A DNA stretch of 43,616 nt from JASHVB01 sp035535035 (lineage in GTDB: Bacteria > Pseudomonadota > Alphaproteobacteria > Acetobacterales > Acetobacteraceae): NCBI GenBank assembly GCA_035535035.1, contig DATLQW010000207.1:1-43616 (forward strand). Direction: 5' to 3'. The position numbers were made by a program, and so were the translations under genes. Below are positions 25,053 to 32,444 of this stretch, piece by piece (positions within the stretch are counted from its first letter, which is position 1; the number at the start of each line of letters is the position of its first letter). Under the pieces are notes generated by a model. It worked only from the letters and a program-made list of their open reading frames with translations, had not been told where the DNA came from and did no database searches.

Positions 25053-26753
25053 ATGCAGCATCTCCGCACCGTCGGGCTCGGCTCGGTCCTGGCACTGTCG
25101 CTACTCTCCGCCTGTGCCGCGGCGGACCCGCTGGCCAGTTCGTCCGCGACCGCGCAGCCGGGGCGCCCGGTCTCGACCGGAGTGTTCGGCGACTTCCTCG
25201 CCGGCCGCTTCGCGTTGTCGCAGTCGGACCCGAATGCCGCGGCCACGGCCTTCCTGAAGGCGCTTGCCGCCAGTCCCGCGGATCCCGAGTTGCTGCGACA
25301 GGCATTCGTCGCGTCGGTCATGAGCGGGCGGCCGGAAGCGTTGTCGCTCGCCCGCCAACTGCCGGACAACCCGGTGGCACAGCTTCTGCTGGGGGACGCG
25401 GACGCGCGGTCGGGCGACTGGGCGTCGGCCGAGCGACGCTTCCGCGCGCTGCCGCGGCAGGGACTGACGCAGCTCCTGCGGCCGCTTCTGGTGGCCTGGT
25501 CGCAGGCCGGCGCCGGCCAGACGGACGCCGCCCTGGCCACCTTGCGCCCGTTCGTCGCGGGCCAGCGGTTCCGCGGCATATTCGCCCTGCACGCCGGGAT
25601 GATCGCCGATCTCGGCGGCGACCGGGAGGACGCGGCGCGGTTCTATGCCTCTGCCCAGAGCGAAATGCCGCAAATGAACCTGCGGCTGGCACAGATCCTG
25701 GCAAGCTGGCAGGCGCGCTCCGGTCAACCGGCAGCGGCGCAGCGGACGCTGGCCGCCCTGGCCGACGGCTCGCCCGACATGACGATCGCCGTGCCGGCGC
25801 TGGAAGCCAACAGCGCCACGCGCCCCGTCGCGCGGGCGACGGACGGGATCGCCGAGGCCTACCTCGCGCTCGGCGGCGCGTTGCGCAGCCAGGATTCGCG
25901 CGATTACGCCATGGTGATGCTGCGGCTGGCGCTCGACCTGCGGCCGGGGCTGACGGCGGCGCGGCTGCTGGCCGCCGACCTGCTGAGCAATGACGGGCAC
26001 GAGAATGCGGCGTTGCGGATGCTGGCGTCAGTGCCGGCCAACGATCCGCTCAACGCGGTGATCCGGATGCGCCGTGTCGGCATCGCGGTGCAGGCCGGCC
26101 GAACGGACGAAGCGTTGCGGGAGCTGGATCGAATCGCCGCGGCCTATCCCGACAGTCCGCTGCCGCCGATCCAGCGCGGCGACATCCTGCGGTCGAAGCA
26201 GCGCTACAACGAGGCGATCGCCGCCTATACCGATGGAATCGCCAGGCTCGGGCAGCCGGGGCCGGAGGACTGGCCGGCATTCTACGATCGCGGCATCGCC
26301 TATGAGGCAATGCACGAGCAGCGAAAGGCGGAGGCCGATTTCCGACAGGCGCTGCAATTGTCACCGGATCAGCCCTATGTGCTGAATTACCTGGGCTATT
26401 TCTGGGCGAACAAGGATGAGCGGCTCGCCGAGGCGCAGCGGATGATCCAGACGGCGGCCGAACGCGAGCCGGACGATGGAGCGATCACCGACAGCCTGGG
26501 CTGGGTGATGCTGCGCGAGGGCCACGTCGGAGAAGCGGTGCAACTGCTGGAACGCGCGGTCGAGTTGGAGCCCGAGGATCCGACGATCAACGGCCATCTC
26601 GGCGATGCCTACGCCGCCGCCGGCCGCGCGCTGGAGGCGAAGTATCAGTGGCAGCGCGCGCTGACGCTGAACCCCGGGCCGGCGGACACGGCGACGCTGG
26701 AGGCCAAGCTGCGGACCCCACCGGCCGCTTCCGTCGCCAGCGGTCGCCAGTAG
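25053..26753 (+). CDS. TPR-repeat lipoprotein
   Basis: A 566-residue protein with a lipobox LLSAC near residue 20 (MQHLRTVGLGSVLALSLLSAC), then about 540 residues of tetratricopeptide-type helix pairs. Regular TPRs are clearest in the last third: PAFYDRGIAYEAMHEQRKAE, YVLNYLGYFWANKDERLAEA, DSLGWVMLREGHVGEAVQLL and PTINGHLGDAYAAAGRALEA. Such proteins scaffold envelope complexes. The ATG at 25053 puts the lipobox in the right place; in-frame starts at 25017 or GTG 25035 would only lengthen the N-region. It precedes ispE by 82 bases on the same strand, a common gene order in alphaproteobacteria. Confidence 0.88.
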   Translation: MQHLRTVGLGSVLALSLLSACAAADPLASSSATAQPGRPVSTGVFGDFLAGRFALSQSDPNAAATAFLKALAASPADPELLRQAFVASVMSGRPEALSLARQLPDNPVAQLLLGDADARSGDWASAERRFRALPRQGLTQLLRPLLVAWSQAGAGQTDAALATLRPFVAGQRFRGIFALHAGMIADLGGDREDAARFYASAQSEMPQMNLRLAQILASWQARSGQPAAAQRTLAALADGSPDMTIAVPALEANSATRPVARATDGIAEAYLALGGALRSQDSRDYAMVMLRLALDLRPGLTAARLLAADLLSNDGHENAALRMLASVPANDPLNAVIRMRRVGIAVQAGRTDEALRELDRIAAAYPDSPLPPIQRGDILRSKQRYNEAIAAYTDGIARLGQPGPEDWPAFYDRGIAYEAMHEQRKAEADFRQALQLSPDQPYVLNYLGYFWANKDERLAEAQRMIQTAAEREPDDGAITDSLGWVMLREGHVGEAVQLLERAVELEPEDPTINGHLGDAYAAAGRALEAKYQWQRALTLNPGPADTATLEAKLRTPPAASVASGRQ

Positions 26754-26782
26754 CGGCGGACGAGGCGGCGCCCTGAGCGATT

Positions 26783-26814
26783 CCCGGTTTCCGAACGGCC
26801 CCCGGTTTCCGAAC
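26783..26814. repeat. 14-bp direct repeat before ispE
   Basis: CCCGGTTTCCGAAC occurs at 26783-26796 and again at 26801-26814, an 18-base period in the gap before ispE. This may be a slippage product or a pair of protein-binding sites. Confidence 0.6.
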
Positions 26815-26835
26815 AGTGGGGGGCGTCCGGGCGAC

Positions 26836-27690
26836 GTGATCGCGCGCATGTTCGCCCCGGCCAAGCTCAACCTTTTCCTGCACGTCGTCGGCCGAGCTCC
26901 GGACGGCTACCACCTGCTCGACAGCCTTGCGGTGTTCGCCGGTTGCGGCGACGTACTGTGCGCGCAAGATGCGGAGGAGCTTTCGCTGACCGTCACCGGC
27001 CCATTCGCCGCCGGGTTGGCCGGAGAAGCCGACAACCTCGTGCTGCGCGCCGCGCGGGCTCTGGCTGCGGAGGCCGGCGTGCCAGCACGCGCCGAGCTGG
27101 TGCTGGAAAAACATCTGCCGGTGGCCTCCGGGATAGGCGGCGGTTCGGCCGACGCGGCGGCGACTCTGCGGTTGCTGAGCAATCTGTGGGGCGTCGCACC
27201 CGATCCCGCGGCGTTGGAGCGGATCGCGCTGCGGCTCGGCGCCGACGTTCCGGTTTGCCTGGGTGGCGAAGCGGCCCGCATGGGCGGGGTTGGGGAGCGA
27301 CTGGAACCCGCCCCGGCGCTGCCGCCCTGCTACGCGCTGCTGGTCAATCCGGGGGTCGCGGTGGCGACCGCGGCGGTGTTCCGGGCGCGCTCTGGCCCGT
27401 TCTCGGCACCGGCCAGCCTGCCGGCAGGCTGGCCGGACGCGGCGGCCATGGCGGCTGACCTCGCGGGGCTGGCCAACGACCTGGAAGCGCCGGCACGCGG
27501 CCTGTGTCCGCCGATCGGCGACGTCCTGGCGGCGATCGCGGCGCAACCCGGCTGCCTGCTGGCACGCATGAGCGGTTCCGGCGCCACCTGTTTCGGCCTG
27601 TTCGCCGATCCGGTGGCGGCCGAGCATGCGGCTGGCGCGGTGGCGCACGCGGGATGGTGGGTGCGGGCCGGCGCGCTGCGGCGGAATTGA
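26836..27690 (+). CDS. ispE: 4-diphosphocytidyl-2-C-methyl-D-erythritol kinase
   Basis: The GHMP kinase of the MEP isoprenoid pathway, which phosphorylates CDP-methylerythritol at the 2-hydroxyl with ATP. The 284 residues show Lys10 in APAKLNLFLHV, the ATP-binding glycine loop LPVASGIGGGSADAAAT (94-110), Asp137 in LGADVPVCLGG and the C-terminal SGSGATCFGLF. A GTG at 26836 starts the frame and an ATG 12 bases later is a possible alternative. It gives precursors for hopanoids and quinones, consistent with hpnN upstream, though ispE is housekeeping. tRNA-Gln lies 80 bases downstream. Confidence 0.95.
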   Translation: MIARMFAPAKLNLFLHVVGRAPDGYHLLDSLAVFAGCGDVLCAQDAEELSLTVTGPFAAGLAGEADNLVLRAARALAAEAGVPARAELVLEKHLPVASGIGGGSADAAATLRLLSNLWGVAPDPAALERIALRLGADVPVCLGGEAARMGGVGERLEPAPALPPCYALLVNPGVAVATAAVFRARSGPFSAPASLPAGWPDAAAMAADLAGLANDLEAPARGLCPPIGDVLAAIAAQPGCLLARMSGSGATCFGLFADPVAAEHAAGAVAHAGWWVRAGALRRN

Positions 27691-27769
27691 TCGCGCCGCC
27701 GCCATGGTGCTTTACGCGCCGGGGCGGCCGGGCCTATTCACCGCCCGGACTGTCGGCACCTTGGGCCGG

Positions 27770-27844
27770 TGGGGCGTCGCCAAGTGGTAAGGCAGCGGAT
27801 TTTGATTCCGCCATCCGGAGGTTCGAATCCTCCCGCCCCAGCCA
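27770..27844 (+). tRNA. tRNA-Gln (anticodon TTG)
   Basis: A 75-base cloverleaf with acceptor TGGGGCG/CGCCCCA, D arm, anticodon stem GCGGA/TCCGC with loop TTTTGAT (anticodon TTG at loop positions 3-5), and T arm GGAGG/CCTCC around TTCGAAT. Discriminator G and encoded CCA follow. It reads CAA codons. No integrase lies beside it. Confidence 0.95.
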
Positions 27845-27924
27845 GCCGATGCGCGTGGGCGGCGTGCCTGGGGTTTCGCTGCCCTGCCCAGGGGGAGACG
27901 CGCGACGATGCCGAGCGGTCATTC

Positions 27925-28143
27925 CTACGATCGCAGATCGGCGTGGCTCTCGCCGTAGTTCACGTGGCGCGTCGCCCGGCGCATGTCGCAAATCGCCGTG
28001 TGGATCTGCTGCCAATGGTCCAGACCGGCGGTGTCGCCCTGTTGACGCATCTCGGCGGCACGCTCCTGGGCAATCGCCTGGGCCCGCAATCCGTGCAGGC
28101 GGATCATCATCTGGGCGGTTTCTTTTGCATCCTGGTGTCGCAT
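27925..28143 (-). CDS. small hypothetical protein, 72 residues
   Basis: A short protein, helical in character (MRHQDAKETAQMMIRLHGLR...) with one cysteine late in the chain and no signal peptide. The ATG at 28143 has a good AAAGGGAAC upstream, and the composition is protein-like, which is why I keep it although I cannot name it. It lies downstream of and antiparallel to tRNA-Gln. Confidence 0.55.
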   Translation of the reverse strand: MRHQDAKETAQMMIRLHGLRAQAIAQERAAEMRQQGDTAGLDHWQQIHTAICDMRRATRHVNYGESHADLRS

Positions 28144-28535
28144 GAAGGTTCCCTTTCACGGCAAATCGCCTCTGTGGAGGGGATATGCGCAGGTGGACGG
28201 GACCGCGCCAATCGCACCCGTGTGACGCGGATGAATTCCTGGTCATGTCAGCAACTATGCGATGGGAAAGGTCGGGGAGCGTCAGCCCCGAGGGTGCGGC
28301 GTACCGCCCCGATCACCCTCAGCTTCGGTGCTGACGCAGGCCGGCTTCTCCTGCTTCACGGGAGAAGTGCCGTGTCAGGAAACGTCCAGAAATAGGTGGC
28401 CGGTTGTCATGGGAGGGGCACGACTCGCGTCATTCCCACGAAAGCGAAGACCCACGCGGCATGGTTCCTTGCTTTCGCGGGGTGACGCGGAACCGTGACT
28501 CGCTTCACGTGATTCGCCTGTTTCCGGGCATCGCG
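28144..28535. other. 392-base gap, with a dispersed inverted repeat
   Basis: No gene is supported. It includes a degenerate inverted repeat at 28427-28488 and, near 28270-28330, a short mirrored GC element. Both are the sort of sequence that accumulates between genes here. Confidence 0.55.
28427..28488. repeat. degenerate GTCATTCCC-type inverted repeat
   Basis: GCGTCATTCCCACGAAAGC at the left end is mirrored by GCTTTCGCGGGGTGACGC at the right, with mismatches and a 24-base centre. It differs from the GCAATGACA-type palindromes at 31564 and 32308. Confidence 0.5.
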
Positions 28536-29171
28536 CTACCGCGCCGACGCTCCCGCACCGAAGCCCAGAAACCCGGCGCCCACCACCGGCGTGCCGCCAT
28601 CATTGGCGAACAGGCGCGGCGTCCGCGGGGCGGCCGGCACAACCGCCTTTGCCTGGATCACCGGGCGGCGGCGGACGGATTTCGCCGTCGTTTCCGGCGG
28701 CGAGGCCAGCGGCGCCGCGTTGGCCCGGGTGGGGGCGCCGGGCCCGCTGTCCGAGCCGCGGTAGGACAGCAGCAGGAAGGAGATGTCGTTGCGGCCGAGA
28801 TCGACCGACAGTTCCATCGGCGTCAGACCCAGCACGTTGCGGGCCTCCAGTTCGGCGCCGCGGCTGAGAGCGTCGCGTGCGGCGGCAATGTCGCCGCGGT
28901 TGATCGCATCGAACAGTGCGGCGTTCGGCGACATGTCCGTCGGGATCTGGGTTGCGGGCGCGACGGAGTCGGCGTGCGAGGCGGCGCCGGGCACGGCAGG
29001 TGGCGGCGTCGCCTCCGGCTTGCTCATGTTCGGGGCCTGCGCCGCCCCCTGTTGCAGCATCTGATCCGGATCCATCGGACCGACCTGCGCCCTGGCGACC
29101 CGCGAGAATCCCGCGACCGAAGCGACCAGGACGGACAGCAGCGCGGCACTGCGCAAGATTCGGTTTGGCAT
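28536..29171 (-). CDS. secreted ankyrin-repeat protein
   Basis: A 211-residue protein with a signal peptide (residues 1-28, AARA-type end before QVGPMD), a proline-rich linker, and two ankyrin-like repeats (residues 82-138: NAALFDAINRGDIAAARDAL, then LGLTPMELSVDLGRNDISFL). The C-terminal third is a basic, proline-rich tail with no clear fold. It is co-oriented with tspO, 14 bases downstream of the latter's stop. The ATG is chosen because it starts the signal peptide. Periplasmic protein-protein contact is the only safe inference. Confidence 0.75.
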   Translation of the reverse strand: MPNRILRSAALLSVLVASVAGFSRVARAQVGPMDPDQMLQQGAAQAPNMSKPEATPPPAVPGAASHADSVAPATQIPTDMSPNAALFDAINRGDIAAARDALSRGAELEARNVLGLTPMELSVDLGRNDISFLLLSYRGSDSGPGAPTRANAAPLASPPETTAKSVRRRPVIQAKAVVPAAPRTPRLFANDGGTPVVGAGFLGFGAGASAR

Positions 29172-29185
29172 GGCGGCACTATACC

Positions 29186-29713
29186 TCAAGCCGGATTCAA
29201 CCACCAGAAGCCGCCGTTGAGATAGGCGGCAAACATCGTCCAGGCGAGATAGGGCAGCATCAGCCAGACGGCGGTCCGGCTGAACCGGACAAAGCTCCGC
29301 ATCGTGAGGCCGATCAGTGCGAGCAACACCAGCATGACGGCGAGCGCCAGCGGCGGATTGTGCAGGCCGAAAAACGCCGGCGACCACAACGCGTTCGCCG
29401 CGAGTTGCCATCCCCAGAGCCGCAACGGCCGCGCCGCGCCGGAGCGGCGCCAGACCAGCCAACCGGCGACGCCGATCATCACGTAGAGCGCGGTCCAGAC
29501 GGGAGGAAACACCCAGTTGGGCGGCGTGGCGGGCGGCGCGGTCAGCGACGGGTACCAAGTGTGAACCGCGCGCGTGACGAGCGCGGCATCCGCGCCGCCG
29601 ACGAGCAGGCACAGGCCCACGAAACCGACCAGCGCCAGGATCGGGGAAACCGGCGTGGACGATCCCGGATAGGACCCCCACTCTTCGGGACCGGTCTGCT
29701 GGAAGACACGCAT
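29186..29713 (-). CDS. tspO: TspO/MBR family tryptophan-rich sensory protein
   Basis: A 175-residue membrane protein with about five helices and the family signature WYPSLTAPPATPPNWVFPP, VWTALYVMIGVAGWLVW, LWGWQLAANALWSPAFFGL and MLPYLAWTMFAAYLNGGFWWLN. TspO binds porphyrins and regulates tetrapyrrole or photosynthesis-related genes in alphaproteobacteria. The N-terminus is about 15 residues longer than most; GGAAGG is directly before the ATG at 29713, so an internal start is possible. It is followed by the ankyrin protein gene in the same direction, with a gap of 14 bases. Confidence 0.92.
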   Translation of the reverse strand: MRVFQQTGPEEWGSYPGSSTPVSPILALVGFVGLCLLVGGADAALVTRAVHTWYPSLTAPPATPPNWVFPPVWTALYVMIGVAGWLVWRRSGAARPLRLWGWQLAANALWSPAFFGLHNPPLALAVMLVLLALIGLTMRSFVRFSRTAVWLMLPYLAWTMFAAYLNGGFWWLNPA

Positions 29714-29793
29714 CCTTCCGCGAGCGTGAACGCACCGAACGAATGTAGGCCGGCTGGCCGCGACTCGAAAGGGCCGGTTGCCAGCCGTGCCGG

Positions 29794-30888
29794 TTACCAG
29801 CCGTTGACCCGCGGCCACACGGCAACCACGGTGTCGCCGCCGTCGATGACGTGGTAGCGGTCGTGCGCCGCCGCGGTCATGCAACTGTGATTGGGCGCGA
29901 TGCGCAGCTTGTCGCCGATGCGCAGTTCGATCGGTTCGCCGGCATCGCGTTCGATGACGCCATGTTCCTGGTAGGCGCGCCGCACGATGGCATCGCCGAG
30001 GGGCTGTCCCGCCAGGTCCAGCACCAGGCCGTAGCCGTAGTCGCGCTGGGCTGCCTCGGTGCTGTGGTCCTTCGACAGCGCCAGGCCGCCGGCATCGACC
30101 AGCAGTCGGCCGGGGCGGCGGCCGATGATGCTGGTCAGCACGGTGACCGCGATGTCGTCCAGCCCATTGGTGCCGATCTCCGCCTGGAACAGGTCGCCGA
30201 ACATATAGACGCCGGCGCGCACTTCGGTGATGCCGGCCAGGCTCTCGGCGTGCAGCGCGGTGGGCGAGCTGCCCATCGAAACGATCGGCGCCGCGTGCCC
30301 CGCACTGCGCAGGCGCTCCGCCGCCCGCACCACGCCGGCACGCTCGGCCTCGGCGATGCGGACCATGTCGCCGATGGAGCGACCGCTATAGGCGTGCCCG
30401 GCATGGGTCATCACCCCAGCGAGACGCGGCCCGAGCACTGCGGCGATCTCCAGCAGGTCGTCGTCCTCGGGCGTGACGCCGCCGCGCGATTCGCCGGTGT
30501 CAACCTCGATCAGCGTGCGCGGCGGCAACGGGTGGGCGGCGATGGCGGCGGCCGTCTCCGGATCGTCGGTGATCACCGTCACGTGCGCGCCGGCGGCGTT
30601 CAGCTTGGCGACCTGGTCCAGTTTCCGCGGCGTGATGCCGACCGCGTAGAGGATGTCGGCGATGCCGTGCGCGGAGAAATATTCCGCCTCGGCCAGGGTC
30701 GAGACGGTGATGCCGCCGGGCTGCCCTTGCAGCGCCAGACGCGCCACGTCGATCGACTTGGCGGTCTTCATGTGCGGCCGTAGCGCCACGGCGTGGCGGC
30801 CCACGGCATCCGCCATGCGCTTGATGTTGCGCCGGAGGATGGTGCGGTCGAGCACCAGGCAGGGCGTTGGCAGATCGGCAAGGTTCAT
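29794..30888 (-). CDS. DSD1-family PLP enzyme (D-serine dehydratase / D-threonine aldolase-like)
   Basis: A 364-residue fold-type III enzyme: alanine-racemase-like barrel with the PLP lysine Lys41 in RPHMKTAKS, and a C-terminal domain with the zinc-binding pair His334 and Cys336 (PNHSC). Members act on D-threonine, D-serine or D-threo-3-hydroxyaspartate. The ATG overlaps the stop of the upstream M81 gene by 4 bases (ATGA), which implies they were once one functional unit. With the upstream gene broken, its translation may now be altered. The exact substrate cannot be read from sequence. Confidence 0.88.
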   Translation of the reverse strand: MNLADLPTPCLVLDRTILRRNIKRMADAVGRHAVALRPHMKTAKSIDVARLALQGQPGGITVSTLAEAEYFSAHGIADILYAVGITPRKLDQVAKLNAAGAHVTVITDDPETAAAIAAHPLPPRTLIEVDTGESRGGVTPEDDDLLEIAAVLGPRLAGVMTHAGHAYSGRSIGDMVRIAEAERAGVVRAAERLRSAGHAAPIVSMGSSPTALHAESLAGITEVRAGVYMFGDLFQAEIGTNGLDDIAVTVLTSIIGRRPGRLLVDAGGLALSKDHSTEAAQRDYGYGLVLDLAGQPLGDAIVRRAYQEHGVIERDAGEPIELRIGDKLRIAPNHSCMTAAAHDRYHVIDGGDTVVAVWPRVNGW

Positions 30889-31495
30889 GCGGGCAGCGTC
30901 CAGGTTGCGGGGCCGTCGATCGGCAGCACCGGGCGCGGCATGTGGCGCCAGGCGAAGCGCGACAGGATCGGGCTGGTGAGGCCGGGCGCGTCCACCTCGA
31001 TGATGTCCTCGTGCCGGAAGTACTCGTCGAAGCCGCCACGGAAATGGCCGCGCGACGTTACCACAACGACGCGCGCGGCGGCGATGTCGAGGCCGAAGGC
31101 TTCGAAGAATATCGGGTCCGCGCACTGGTAGCGATTGGACAGCACAACGACGGAGACGCCGTTGAGATCGAGCGCCGCGGATGGGCCGAGGTCAAGCGTG
31201 TTGTCGGCGTAGTAGCCGCGCCGGCCTCGGACCGTGCCGGAGCGCAGCCGGCGCACTTTGGCGGATGCGGCGAAGGGGTGGGAAAATTCGTCGCCGCCGT
31301 CGCGGTTGAAGCGTGCGGTGAACCGCGCGCCTTCGCCGTGCCGGTGCGCCTCGGCGGCCAGCGCGGGATCGTGGATGACACCGGCGAGGGCGTCGCGCAC
31401 GCCGGCATTGTGGAACGCTTCGAGGAGCCACATCGTGGTACCGCGACCGCCGCCACCGGGATTGTCGGCCACGTCGGCGAAGGCGAGCGCGTGGT

Positions 31496-31570
31496 CATGC
31501 CCTGTCAGCGCAGGATCATGCCCTGTCGGCGCAGGATCGTGCCCTGTCAGCGCAGGATCGTGCCCTGTCA
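31496..31570. repeat. 21-bp tandem repeat inside the M81 pseudogene
   Basis: Units begin at 31496, 31517, 31538 and a partial one at 31559, reading C(A/G)TGCCCTGTC(A/G)GCGCAGGAT. The period is a multiple of three, so the frame is kept and the protein gains repeats of TGHDPAL. The last partial unit runs into the CCTGTCA end of the palindromic element, suggesting the repeat grew at that boundary. Confidence 0.9.
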
Positions 31571-31652
31571 TTGCGAGCGAAGCGAAACAATCTCCCGCGA
31601 GTGAGCTGCGATCGTCCGCGGGAGATTGCTTCGCTTCGCTCGCAATGACAGG
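31564..31652. repeat. 89-bp palindromic repeat element, inside the M81 coding frame
   Basis: A 32-base left arm starting CCTGTCATTGCGAGCG is mirrored by a right arm ending CGCTCGCAATGACAGG (one mismatch) around 25 unpaired bases. It is open in the M81 frame (VIASEAKQSP ... CFASLAMTG), so insertion added about 30 residues without a stop. A related palindrome is at 32308-32407. Confidence 0.92.
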
Positions 31653-32307
31653 GGATCGAGGCGTCGGACACGGAACATCTGTGTGGGCTCCGATTGCCTT
31701 GGCCAGTCGGGTTGCCTCTTCCAACGACGTCAGAACCGGGCGGAAGCGCTCGCGCCGCGTCCAGCCGGCTTCGGCGATTTCACGGGCGAGGTCGTTCGCC
31801 GCCTGTTGGTCGGTGGCGGTGACCACCACGGTGAGGCCGTTGAACGGCGTGTCGGCGTAGGCGAAGCCAGCCATGACCGAGACGTTCAGCACGCGGTCCA
31901 GGTACGGTTGTTCACCCATGCGCTGCTGGCCGAGGTCGATCAGCTCGCCATGGGGACGGTTCGGCGCGTTCTTGCGGCGAGCAGGATGGGCACCGGCTGC
32001 CAGGGGCCGGCGGCATTCATGGCGGCGAGGAAGCCGGGAAGCTCGCCCAGCATGCGCGGGGCGGGCGAACGGGCCTCGTCCAGCATCGCCTGGCCGGAAA
32101 GCAAGGTGCGGGAGGCGAAGTCGGCCTCGGTGGCGACCGGGGCGAAGCGGTTGCACTCGATCGAGAAGCCGAGCAAGGCGACACGTGGACCCGTACGCAT
32201 TTTCCTCTCCCGCGTCGCGGGCTTGGGCCGCGACGCGGACCAAGGGTAGGGTGAGGGTGCCGCAGGCGGCAAGCTGCGGGTCCAGGGTTCCGCTTTGCGC
32301 GGTGCTG

Positions 32308-32407
32308 TGTCATTGCGAGGCGCGAAGCCACGAAGCAATCCCCCGCCTGATGAGCAGCAGGTCTCCGGGCGGGAGATTGCTTCGTCGCTTCGCTCCTCGC
32401 AATGACA
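32308..32407. repeat. 100-bp palindromic repeat element, intergenic copy
   Basis: Arms of about 40 bases beginning TGTCATTGCGAGG and ending CCTCGCAATGACA form a long hairpin with few mismatches. It shares the terminal TGTCATTGCGAG and the GAAGCAATC core with the copy at 31564. It lies between the M81 pseudogene start (32200) and the MFS gene (32445), where it could form a strong RNA hairpin. Confidence 0.92.
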
Positions 32408-32444
32408 GGCTGCTCAGCGCCTGCACCGATTCGGATTACCGTTG

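Larger units (their letters stand above)
30885..32200 (-). pseudogene. M81/MlrC-family metallopeptidase, decayed (frameshift, apparent deletion, repeat invasion)
   Basis: Two frames together give a broken M81 (microcystinase MlrC-like) protein. Frame one starts at ATG 32200 and covers about 80 N-terminal residues (RVALLGFSIECNRFAPVATE ... PGFLAAMNAAGPWQPVPILL) then stops at 31940. The other frame picks up with PHGELIDLGQQRMGEQPYLD and continues through LNVSVMAGFAYADTPFNGL and FADVADNPGGGGRGTT to 30885. Compared with the usual family layout, about 130 residues containing the HGAM and metal-binding histidine/aspartate region appear to be missing between them. The second part also contains an in-frame palindromic repeat and a 21-bp tandem repeat. 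Coupled by ATGA to the DSD1-type gene. Confidence 0.8.

Noticed and set aside
31496..31570. CRISPR-like array
   Set aside because: Units are contiguous 21-bp tandem copies without spacers, inside a coding frame, and no cas gene is present.
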